This document shows, piece by piece, positions 1-6,141 of a stretch of 13,860 nt of DNA. Both the position numbers and the translations under genes were made by a program. Numbering within the stretch: the first letter of the stretch is position 1; every line of letters begins with the position of its first letter. This DNA is from an uncultured Alphaproteobacteria bacterium (GTDB lineage: Bacteria; Pseudomonadota; Alphaproteobacteria; CAKMZR01): positions 6,976-20,835 of the forward strand of contig CAKMZR010000007.1 in assembly GCA_929200455.1 (NCBI GenBank), read 5' to 3'. The notes beneath the pieces were generated by a model, which did no database searches, had not been told where the DNA came from, and saw only the letters and a program-made list of their open reading frames with translations.

Positions 1-96
1 TTCCGCCACAAAACTCCGTACACGATCATGCTCGCGAAGACGCCTCATCCTTACAGAAGGATAACCCGATCCCCTCCATGCTCCGTCATTCTCCAT
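1..96 (-). CDS. hemB: Porphobilinogen synthase (delta-aminolevulinic acid dehydratase), N-terminal fragment
   Basis: An open frame starts with ATG at 94-96 on the minus strand and stays open for 32 codons to the left edge, so only the N-terminus is present. It contains YPSVRMRRLREHD followed by R-x-R-S-F-V-A-E, which resembles the start of bacterial HemB (F/YPxxRxRRxR...R.LVxE). HemB condenses two 5-aminolevulinate molecules to porphobilinogen in the cytoplasmic haem pathway. None of its catalytic lysines or metal ligands lie in this fragment, so the name rests on the N-terminal motif only. The start is 4 bases after the lepA stop, and a G-rich stretch at the lepA 3' end can serve as ribosome binding site, so it is probably co-transcribed with lepA. 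That a real gene starts here is fairly sure; the identity is likely but not proven. Confidence 0.65.
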   Translation of the reverse strand, partial: MENDGAWRGSGYPSVRMRRLREHDRVRSFVAE

Positions 97-100
97 AAAA

Positions 101-1906
101 CTAACGATCCCCCCGCAAAACCTTCAAAAGAACCCCATGGGGAATCTCGACATTCCCCACCTGCTGCATCCGCTTCTTTCCCGCCTTCTGCTTTTCCAAC
201 AATTTCTTCTTTCGTGTCACATCCCCTCCGTAACACTTCGCCGTCACATCCTTACGCAGAGCAGATACCGTCTCCCTCGCTATCACCTTACCCCCTATCG
301 CCGCCTGTATCGCCACCTTATACAACTGCCTCGGAATCAATTCCTTCAAACGGACACACACATCCCGACCCCGCGATTCCGCAAAATCTCGGTGCACCAA
401 CATCGACAAATTGTCTACAGATGAACCATTCACAAGAATCGCCACCTTCACCATCGCTCCCTCACGGTAACCCGCAACCGTATGCTCAAACGACGCATAA
501 CCGCGACTCACTGACTTCAAACGATCATAAAAATCAAAGACCACCTCGTTCAACGGCAAATAATACACCAACATCGCTCGCTCTCCCACATACTGCATGT
601 CTATCTCCTCACCGCGACGCCCATTGCAAAGCTCCATAACAGGACCCACCCAGTCTGAAGGCGTGAAAATTGTCGCACGAATCCATGGCTCATGCACCTC
701 CCTTATCGTCGTCACATCAGGAAAATCACTCGGATTGCGAAGCTCCCGCTCACGACCATCCTGGTGAATCACCCGGTACTTCACAGATGGGGCCGTCGTC
801 ACAAGTTCCAAACCATACTCCCTCCTCAGGCGTTCCTCCACTATCTCCAAATGCAACAAACCCAAAAATCCACAACGAAAACCTAAACCCAATGCCGTAC
901 TCTGCTCTTGCTCCACATGCAATCCCACATCATTCAACGACAGCTTCGATAACGCATCCCGTAACGCCTCAAACTCTCCCGCATCCGAGGGAAAAATTCC
1001 ACAAAAGACCACCGGATTCTGCATCTCAAAGCCAGGCAATGCCTCAGGATACGGCTTCTTGTCCTCCACTATCGTATCCCCTATCCGGCTATCTGCCACA
1101 CTCTTTATGCCCGCATTCATAAATCCTATGCTCCCCGCTCCCAAAAAATCAACCTCCTCCTTCTTCGGCGTAAATATTCCCACCTTCTCCACCGTATAAG
1201 TCCCTCCCGTCGACATCAGACGAATCTTCTGATTCTTCTTCAGAACTCCCTCCTTCACACGCACCAAAACCAAAACACCCAAATACGGATCATACCAACT
1301 GTCAATCACCAACGCCTTCAACACACCCTCCTCCTCAACCCTTGGCGGCGGCAAAACATCCACAATACTGTCCATCAAAACATCCACGCCCTGACCACTC
1401 TTCGCAGAGACCTCCAGAATCTCTTCTCGCGAAAGTCCTATCAAACGCTCTATCTCTTCCGAAACACGCTCCACATCCGCTGCTGGCAAGTCTACCTTGT
1501 TCAATACAGGCAAAATCGTAAGATCATGCTCCAACGCCAAATACACATTCGCCAGCGTTTGCGCCTCCACCCCTTGACTCGCATCCACCACCAAAACTAC
1601 ACCCTCACACGCCGCCAAAGAACGCGAAACCTCATAGGAAAAATCTACATGACCCGGCGTGTCCAACACATTCAACTCATACGACTCTCCGCTCACAGAA
1701 TGACTGTAACGAAGCCTCACCGTCTGTGCCTTTATCGTAATCCCACGCTCCCTCTCTATGTCCATAGAGTCCAATACCTGCTTCTGCATCTCACGATCCG
1801 TCAACGCCCTCGTCATCTCTATCATCCGATCCGCAAGCGTCGACTTCCCATGATCCACATGAGCAATAATCGCAAAATTTCGTATGTGTGAATAATGTAC
1901 CTTCAT
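101..1906 (-). CDS. lepA: Elongation factor 4 (LepA), ribosome back-translocating GTPase
   Basis: This is a full-length (601 aa, family usual about 600) translational GTPase. The GTP-binding motifs are visible in order: G1 AHVDHGKS at 15-22, G2 region RGITIKA at 54-60, G3 DTPGH at 82-86 and G4 NKVD at 136-139. Domain II, EF-G-like domains III and V and the LepA-specific C-terminal domain follow; the last contains the typical AKCYGGDVTRKKKLLEKQK stretch and ends with KKRMQQVGNVEIP. LepA binds the ribosome and is known to affect elongation and initiation under stress. The start ATG at 1904-1906 has an AGAGGGG site four bases upstream and gives the usual short N-terminus before the G domain (MKVHYSHIRNFAIIAHVDHG). 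It lies 76 bases after the mutY stop on the same strand and just ahead of the hemB-like gene. The identification is secure. Confidence 0.98.
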   Translation of the reverse strand: MKVHYSHIRNFAIIAHVDHGKSTLADRMIEMTRALTDREMQKQVLDSMDIERERGITIKAQTVRLRYSHSVSGESYELNVLDTPGHVDFSYEVSRSLAACEGVVLVVDASQGVEAQTLANVYLALEHDLTILPVLNKVDLPAADVERVSEEIERLIGLSREEILEVSAKSGQGVDVLMDSIVDVLPPPRVEEEGVLKALVIDSWYDPYLGVLVLVRVKEGVLKKNQKIRLMSTGGTYTVEKVGIFTPKKEEVDFLGAGSIGFMNAGIKSVADSRIGDTIVEDKKPYPEALPGFEMQNPVVFCGIFPSDAGEFEALRDALSKLSLNDVGLHVEQEQSTALGLGFRCGFLGLLHLEIVEERLRREYGLELVTTAPSVKYRVIHQDGRERELRNPSDFPDVTTIREVHEPWIRATIFTPSDWVGPVMELCNGRRGEEIDMQYVGERAMLVYYLPLNEVVFDFYDRLKSVSRGYASFEHTVAGYREGAMVKVAILVNGSSVDNLSMLVHRDFAESRGRDVCVRLKELIPRQLYKVAIQAAIGGKVIARETVSALRKDVTAKCYGGDVTRKKKLLEKQKAGKKRMQQVGNVEIPHGVLLKVLRGDR

Positions 1907-1919
1907 AAAACCCCTCTAT

Positions 1920-1943
1920 CCTTGCTCCATGCCTTGCTCCATG
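1920..1943. repeat. Perfect 12-bp tandem duplication in the lepA leader
   Basis: CCTTGCTCCATG occurs twice in direct succession (1920-1931 and 1932-1943). On the minus strand, just upstream of lepA, it reads as a tiny open frame MEQGMEQG followed by TAG; the stop abuts the AGAGGGG ribosome binding site of lepA. The duplication is certain; translation of the mini-ORF is speculative because only a weak purine-rich site precedes it. Confidence 0.8.
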
Positions 1944-1982
1944 ACATCTTTCTCAAATCAACCCTAATCTACGCTCAAACCC

Positions 1983-3152
1983 TCAACATCCCCCCATCCC
2001 CCCATCCAATGTTGCAAAACGCAAAACCTTAAAAACCCACGCAGGCACCGTCTTCATACCCTCCTCGTGAATCCAATCACAAGAACCAACCTCTCCACAT
2101 CCCAACCGATCAAAAAATTTCAACAGATCAGACCGACTCCCAACCCGCAATTTCATCACACAAATACGCATCTTTATATGGGTCAACCTATGCTCCACCT
2201 CCCCTTCCAACAGCCTCGATTCCAAACCCAAATCAGACAACAAAACAGAAGTCCTACCCCCCTTTTCATCACACATCTCTGCCTTCTGCAAGGGAAAAAT
2301 CCATAGACCCCCAAACAATCCCCCTTCCACAGCCTTCTCCATCAAAAAATAACCAGAACCATCCTCTATCAACCACACCACATATCTCTCTTCCTTCACC
2401 TTCTTCTCCCCCTTCAATACCCGCAAAGGTGGAGACCTCTCTCGAGAACGACAACCCTCATACAAAGGACAAAAACCACACTCCGTACTCCGAGGGCGGC
2501 AGAGCTTCGAACCTATGTCCATCAAACCCTGATACCACTCCGAACCCCAACCACGCACATGATAAAAATTCAGAACACGATCCACTTCCCTACGCTGCTC
2601 CAAAACCGTCGCACCCTCACAGCCTCCAAAACGAACCATCACCCTTTCTATGTTCCCATCCTTCACCACCACCTCCTTGCGAAACGCAAAACTCAACAAG
2701 GCCGCTCCCGTATAAGCACCAATACCAGGAAAAGAACGGACCGTCTTTTCGTCTTCGGGAAAAACACCACCGTGATCTTCACAAATTCTGCGGGCCGTCT
2801 CGTGGAGATAGCGGGCCCGACGGTAGTACCCCAATCCAGACCACAAGGTGTATACTTCGTCCAAAGAAGAATCCGCCAAAGTCACAAGGCTAGGAAATCT
2901 CTCCATAAACAACGAAAAGCGTTGCAGTACCGTCGCTACCGTCGTTTGTTGAAGCATCAGTTCACTCACAAGAACCTTATAGGGATCTTGGCGTCCGTTA
3001 GACTCTGCTCTTGGCAGCCTCCACGGCAAATCACGACCCTTCTCTCTATACCAAGACAGAACCTCCTTTTGAATCCGCCGCTTTTTTGCGTGGTTATCTT
3101 TTTTCGTCTTTTGATCTTTTTTCCTCATCCTATTTGAATCCTCTCTCATCAT
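1983..3152 (-). CDS. mutY: A/G-specific adenine glycosylase MutY
   Basis: MutY removes adenine mispaired with 8-oxoguanine in base-excision repair. The 389-residue protein has the HhH-GPD fold with SELMLQQT carrying the catalytic Glu64, helix-hairpin-helix FPGIGAYTGA (141-150), and Asp165 in VKDGN. The [4Fe-4S] cluster ligands are Cys218, Cys225, Cys228 and Cys234, in the exact C-X6-C-X2-C-X5-C spacing. The C-terminal third (about 255-375) is the Nudix-like domain that reads 8-oxoG, with the typical GGLFGGLWIFPL segment. The first 27 residues are Lys/Arg-rich and not family-typical. The start could instead be the ATG at 3128 (Met9), which has a GAGAGAGG site upstream, or the second ATG at 3149. 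The gene is divergent from the dciA-like gene and 76 bases upstream of lepA. Function is secure; the start is uncertain by a few codons. Confidence 0.97.
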   Translation of the reverse strand: MMREDSNRMRKKDQKTKKDNHAKKRRIQKEVLSWYREKGRDLPWRLPRAESNGRQDPYKVLVSELMLQQTTVATVLQRFSLFMERFPSLVTLADSSLDEVYTLWSGLGYYRRARYLHETARRICEDHGGVFPEDEKTVRSFPGIGAYTGAALLSFAFRKEVVVKDGNIERVMVRFGGCEGATVLEQRREVDRVLNFYHVRGWGSEWYQGLMDIGSKLCRPRSTECGFCPLYEGCRSRERSPPLRVLKGEKKVKEERYVVWLIEDGSGYFLMEKAVEGGLFGGLWIFPLQKAEMCDEKGGRTSVLLSDLGLESRLLEGEVEHRLTHIKMRICVMKLRVGSRSDLLKFFDRLGCGEVGSCDWIHEEGMKTVPAWVFKVLRFATLDGGMGGC

Positions 3153-3160
3153 TTTTTTCT

Positions 3161-3191
3161 TTGTCCTTCCCCCCTTTCAGGTTACTATAAG
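3161..3191 (+). promoter_or_regulatory. Possible promoter for the dciA - dsbA pair
   Basis: Between the divergent mutY and dciA-like genes there is TTGTCC (3161-3166) as a -35 candidate and TACTAT (3183-3188, 16-base spacer) or TATAAG (3186-3191, 19-base spacer) as -10 candidates. This is a pattern match only. It would fit a transcript that starts near 3195 and reads the plus-strand pair. Confidence 0.3.
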
Positions 3192-3215
3192 AAACTCTCG
3201 TTCTTCAGCGAATGT

Positions 3216-3277
3216 GCCCTCAAGCCCAAGCCCACACCCTTCAAGCTCCAACCCACGCCCTCAAGCCCATACGCTCC
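3216..3277. repeat. Degenerate tandem repeat, three units of about 20 bp
   Basis: Three consecutive units share a CTCAAGC/TTCAAGC core at 3220, 3241 and 3261, i.e. every 20-21 bases. The first and third share a perfect 13-mer, GCCCTCAAGCCCA, at 3216-3228 and 3257-3269. It lies in what is most likely the 5' leader of the dciA-like gene. It makes a longer reading of that gene from 3212 look like low-complexity sequence rather than conserved protein. No function can be assigned. Confidence 0.6.
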
Positions 3278-3316
3278 AAACTCAAACCCTCGCAAAACCT
3301 CATCGCACATCAATTC

Positions 3317-3700
3317 ATGTCATACAAAACATCACATTCCAAACCCATGACCCTAGGCACACTCCTATCCCAAAAATGCCAACACCTCTACGAAAAAAGA
3401 GGATTCTCTCAGCCCTTACTCGCCCTCGAGTGGAACACCATCCTACCAGAAAATCTCTCACGCTTGTCCGTGCCTCTTCGGCTTTCCACAAAATACGACG
3501 GATCCACTGAACTCATCGTCGCCGTCGTACCCGCAAAAATTACAGAAATGTCTCACTTCGGAAACCTCATCAAAGACTATATCCATAAATACTTCTCCCT
3601 CTGCCTCGTCGACAAAGTCTCCTTCGTCGCAGATGACTCCCTCTCAACCCTCCTCAAACCTCCAAAACCCCAAACCCCACACAGCACAGGAATATCATGA
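3317..3700 (+). CDS. DciA/DUF721 family protein
   Basis: The conserved part starts near LGTLLSQKCQHLYEKRGF and runs through LLALEWNTILPENLSRLSVPLRL, which matches the DUF721 pattern (L..ll......l.rrG......l...W..ivg..la....P..l). A beta-rich core (ELIVAVVPAKITEM) and a Pro-rich tail follow. DUF721 proteins related to DciA are thought to help load the replicative DnaB helicase in bacteria that lack DnaC; KH-like fold. The frame is open from an ATG at 3212 (162 aa), but the extra 35 residues come from a degenerate DNA repeat. The ATG at 3317 puts the start about 11 residues before the conserved block, as is usual, giving 127 aa. None of the starts has a good Shine-Dalgarno site. It overlaps the next gene by ATGA. 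The place between mutY and a dsbA-like gene is the familiar alphaproteobacterial arrangement and supports the call. Confidence 0.8.
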   Translation: MSYKTSHSKPMTLGTLLSQKCQHLYEKRGFSQPLLALEWNTILPENLSRLSVPLRLSTKYDGSTELIVAVVPAKITEMSHFGNLIKDYIHKYFSLCLVDKVSFVADDSLSTLLKPPKPQTPHSTGIS

Positions 3701-4317
3701 CTTCTCTCCTCCCTTCCCTCTCTCGACGCCACGCCCTCTTCCTCCTCACCTCCCTCGCCTCCCTCTCCTTCACTCCCTCTCAACTGCACGCAGAAAAAAC
3801 GTCTCCAAAACCCCAAAGACTCTTCGGAAATCCAGAATCATCCGTCCTCGTAGAAGAATACTTTTCCGCCACATGCCCACACTGCCGAGCCTTCCACCTC
3901 GAAGACTTCCCCACCATCAAAAAAGAATATATCGATACAGGACGAATCGCTTGGCAGTACCGCGACTTCCCCCTCGACAAAGAAAGCCTCTTGGTCGCAC
4001 AAATCGCACGCTACGCAAATGGAAGTGCTTATGAAAAAGTCATCAACTTCTTCCTCCGTCAACAAAAACTATGGGCAGGAAGAGGCAAAAATGCCATCAC
4101 AAAAATCGCCGTGCAAGCCGGCTTCACAGAAGCACAAGTCAAAGAAGCTCTCGAAGACGAATCTTTGCAAAATGACGTCATCGCTGAACTTCTCAAAGGA
4201 AAAAATTCTTATGGCGTCCAAGGAACACCGAGCTTCGTCATCAATGGAGAATTGCAAAAAGGTGGCCACAGTGTCACAAACCTCAAACTCATCTTAGGAC
4301 GCGCCCTCAAAGCCTAA
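3697..4317 (+). CDS. Exported DsbA-family thiol:disulfide oxidoreductase
   Basis: This 206-residue protein has an N-terminal export signal (charged SRRH at 9-12, hydrophobic stretch about 13-27, likely cleavage after LHA at 30-32). The mature thioredoxin-fold domain has the redox motif CPHC at 60-63 (FSATCPHCRAFH) and the cis-proline loop GTPSF at 176-180, with the helical insertion between them. The CPHC and Thr-cisPro pair are those of oxidising DsbA-type enzymes that form disulfides in periplasmic proteins; this family member is closer to the DsbA_4/'thioredoxin_4' type than to E. coli DsbA. The RR before the hydrophobic stretch could make it a Tat substrate, but the motif is not a full S-R-R-x-F-L-K. 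Its start codon overlaps the stop of the dciA-like gene, so translation is probably coupled. Redox direction and substrates are inferred from family only. Confidence 0.93.
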   Translation: MTSLLPSLSRRHALFLLTSLASLSFTPSQLHAEKTSPKPQRLFGNPESSVLVEEYFSATCPHCRAFHLEDFPTIKKEYIDTGRIAWQYRDFPLDKESLLVAQIARYANGSAYEKVINFFLRQQKLWAGRGKNAITKIAVQAGFTEAQVKEALEDESLQNDVIAELLKGKNSYGVQGTPSFVINGELQKGGHSVTNLKLILGRALKA

Positions 4318-4383
4318 AACCCTCCTCCCCGCTCTCCCCTGACGTCCCCGTCACCCTCTCTATCCTTGCACGACAACTCTTTT

Positions 4384-4410
4384 GCGGATGGGCTCTCGCA
4401 CGCCCACCGC
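4384..4410. repeat. GC-rich hairpin between convergent gene ends
   Basis: GCGG-A-TGGGC (4384-4393) pairs with GCCCACCGC (4402-4410) as a 9-bp stem with one bulged A and an 8-base loop. It sits between the stop of the dsbA-like gene (4317) and the stop of the small minus-strand ORF (4414), where a bidirectional terminator would be expected. No run of T follows the stem on either strand, so it is not a canonical intrinsic terminator; it may still stabilise 3' ends. Confidence 0.5.
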
Positions 4411-4413
4411 CCT

Positions 4414-4593
4414 CTAAAAAGAACCTTGCCCCGTCACAAGAAACCACAGACTCATCACCACAACCACAAACCAACACAAAGCCTGCCAACCCCACGTCGG
4501 CGATTCACGCCTCTTTGTCACCACAATCAAACGACGACCCCCCACACACAACAACACAAAAACAACAACAAAAACCCATCTTTCAGACACCAT
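4414..4593 (-). CDS. Small predicted two-helix membrane protein downstream of xseA
   Basis: An ATG at 4591-4593 on the minus strand, 3 bases after the xseA stop, opens a 59-codon frame ending in TAG at 4414-4416. The end of xseA supplies GAGGAGGG about ten bases upstream, a strong ribosome binding site. The protein begins MVSERWVFVVVFVLLCVGG (first hydrophobic segment about 6-18), has a basic loop with RR...KRR (20-29), then a second hydrophobic segment WQALCWFVVVVMSLWFLVTG (37-56) and a short tail. By the positive-inside rule the loop is cytoplasmic and both ends are outside. I recognise no family. The composition (Val, Trp, Leu, Gly) is partly what the G/T-rich strand would give by chance, so this is a plausible but unproven gene; position, spacing and a clean membrane pattern favour it. 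Confidence 0.5.
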   Translation of the reverse strand: MVSERWVFVVVFVLLCVGGRRLIVVTKRRESPTWGWQALCWFVVVVMSLWFLVTGQGSF

Positions 4594-4596
4594 AAA

Positions 4597-6021
4597 CTAC
4601 ATACCCTCCTCTTCTTGCTCACGTCCTTCTTGCACACCCGCCAGCACCTCCCCATCAAAAAATTCCAACCGCAAATCCCTTTCCCTCTTCGCACCCTCAG
4701 AATCCGTCACCACACCACCCTCAACACCACGCACAATCACAAAACCACGTCGCAAAACCGACCTTTCGTCCAAATTCTCCAAAATACGACTCCAAACCTT
4801 CAAAGACCTCTCCCCACCCTCCCACACACCCGTCACCCCCCTTTTCAAACCCTCAACCCCTGCCAAAAAACGACGCTCCTCCTTCCCGCCGTCCGGAAAA
4901 AAACGAGACAGTCTCCATACCCACTCCTCAAAAAGTTTCCTCTCCCCGTGGTGAGAACCCGTCAACTTCAAACGCCACAACTTCTCACGCAAATCTCCCT
5001 CCTTAACCCTCACATGATCTCGAGGCACCATCACCCGCAAAACCTCACAACGAACCCTCTTCCTCTCCCATAAACCCCTCACCTCCCTCATCATACGCTC
5101 CCCCTTCTCCTCCTCATCTCGCCTCAGACTCTCGTACTTCTCCCAAACACAACTCCTCAACCTTTCCCCATAAATACCCACACGCTCCTCCAAAACCTTC
5201 CGCAAAGGCACCACCAAAACCGCCGCAGCCGTCGGAGTCGCCGCACGCACATCCGCAACATCATCCAATAAACAATCATCACTCTCATGTCCTATCGCAC
5301 TCACCACAGGAATCTCACTCGCAGCCACCGCACGCAGAATCGCCTCATCACTAAAAGGCAACAAATCCTCCAAACTCCCACCACCACGAGCCACGATAAT
5401 CACATCAGGACGCGGAATAGCCCCTCCCTCCTCCAAACCATTAAAACCCTCCAAACCCGATACCACCTCCCCCACAGAACCCAATCCCTGCATAAGAGAC
5501 GGCCACACCAAAATATGTATACCCATCCTCAAACCCACAGCCTTCACTATGTCATGCATCGCCGCACTGCCAAAAGACGTCACCAAACCCACAACCTCAG
5601 GACATAACGGCAAACTCCGCTTTCTTTCCGCCAAAAATAATCCCTCGCCCTCCAAACGTACACGACGCTCATGGAGCATCTTCAATATCGCTCCCTCACC
5701 CGCCAACTCCATATCCTCCACATCCAACTGATAACGAGAACGTCCCCCGTACACCGTCACGCGACCCGTCGCTATCACCTCCATTCCCTCCTCCGGAACC
5801 ACCTTCAGACGCCCGCGACGGGAACGCCAACACACCACATCCAATACCGAGCTTCCCTCTCGCAAACTCCCGTACATATGCCCACTGCTCTCGTGCACCT
5901 TCAAACCCCTCAGCTCACCACGCACACGTACCCGCAAAAAACTCCTCTCCACCACCTTCTTCAAAGATGAAGTCAGATGCTCAACACCAAACACCTGAAC
6001 ATTATCACGCTCGTCCGTCAT
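4597..6021 (-). CDS. xseA: Exodeoxyribonuclease VII large subunit
   Basis: XseA pairs with several copies of XseB to degrade single-stranded DNA to oligonucleotides. The 474-residue protein starts with an OB-fold DNA-binding domain (about 8-105; VRGELRGLKVHESSGHMYGSL). The catalytic domain follows from about 130, with VGLVTSFGSAAMHDI (144-158), VIIVARGGGSLEDLLPF (207-223) and the metal/active-site region IPVVSAIGHESDDCLLDDVAD with GHESD at 244-248, then RAATPTAAA. Residues about 275-410 are charged and helical, like the long coiled coil that recruits XseB. The start ATG has AAGGAGA five bases upstream, so it is firm. The residue after GHESD is D instead of the usual F/Y/V, a mild departure. 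No xseB is in the window. It follows leuA after a 119-base repeat-rich spacer and precedes the small membrane ORF. Confidence 0.97.
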   Translation of the reverse strand: MTDERDNVQVFGVEHLTSSLKKVVERSFLRVRVRGELRGLKVHESSGHMYGSLREGSSVLDVVCWRSRRGRLKVVPEEGMEVIATGRVTVYGGRSRYQLDVEDMELAGEGAILKMLHERRVRLEGEGLFLAERKRSLPLCPEVVGLVTSFGSAAMHDIVKAVGLRMGIHILVWPSLMQGLGSVGEVVSGLEGFNGLEEGGAIPRPDVIIVARGGGSLEDLLPFSDEAILRAVAASEIPVVSAIGHESDDCLLDDVADVRAATPTAAAVLVVPLRKVLEERVGIYGERLRSCVWEKYESLRRDEEEKGERMMREVRGLWERKRVRCEVLRVMVPRDHVRVKEGDLREKLWRLKLTGSHHGERKLFEEWVWRLSRFFPDGGKEERRFLAGVEGLKRGVTGVWEGGERSLKVWSRILENLDERSVLRRGFVIVRGVEGGVVTDSEGAKRERDLRLEFFDGEVLAGVQEGREQEEEGM

Positions 6022-6052
6022 CTCACTCTCCTTCTTCTTATCCTCCCTCCCC

Positions 6053-6141
6053 TCACCCCCTCACCCTCTCCTTCACCCTCCCTCTCCCCTCTCACCTCTC
6101 ACCCTCACCCTCACCCTCTCCCTCACCTCTCACCCTCACCC
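6053..6141 (-). repeat. GGGTGA-repeat tract between leuA and xseA, G-quadruplex potential
   Basis: The + strand carries TCACCC at 6053, 6061, 6073, 6099, 6105, 6111, 6130 and 6136; three copies are in perfect tandem at 6099-6116 and two at 6130-6141, reaching the leuA stop codon. The intervening bases are also C/T only, with few exceptions. On the minus strand, which is the sense strand of leuA and xseA, this gives many GGG runs separated by 1-5 bases, so intramolecular G-quadruplexes could form in the DNA or in the transcript. It could slow or end transcription between the two genes, or simply be a slippage-grown microsatellite. Confidence 0.75.

Noticed and set aside
3212..3316. N-terminal 35-residue extension of the dciA-like protein
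   Set aside because: It is encoded by a degenerate DNA repeat, lacks a ribosome binding site at 3212, and precedes the normal family start.
4307..4495. 62-codon minus-strand frame overlapping the small membrane ORF
   Set aside because: It is out of frame with the better supported ORF at 4414-4593, has no good ribosome binding site, and its product has no hydrophobic or domain pattern.
6053..6141. CRISPR-like array
   Set aside because: The units are 6-bp microsatellite repeats without unique spacers of regular length, and no cas gene is near.
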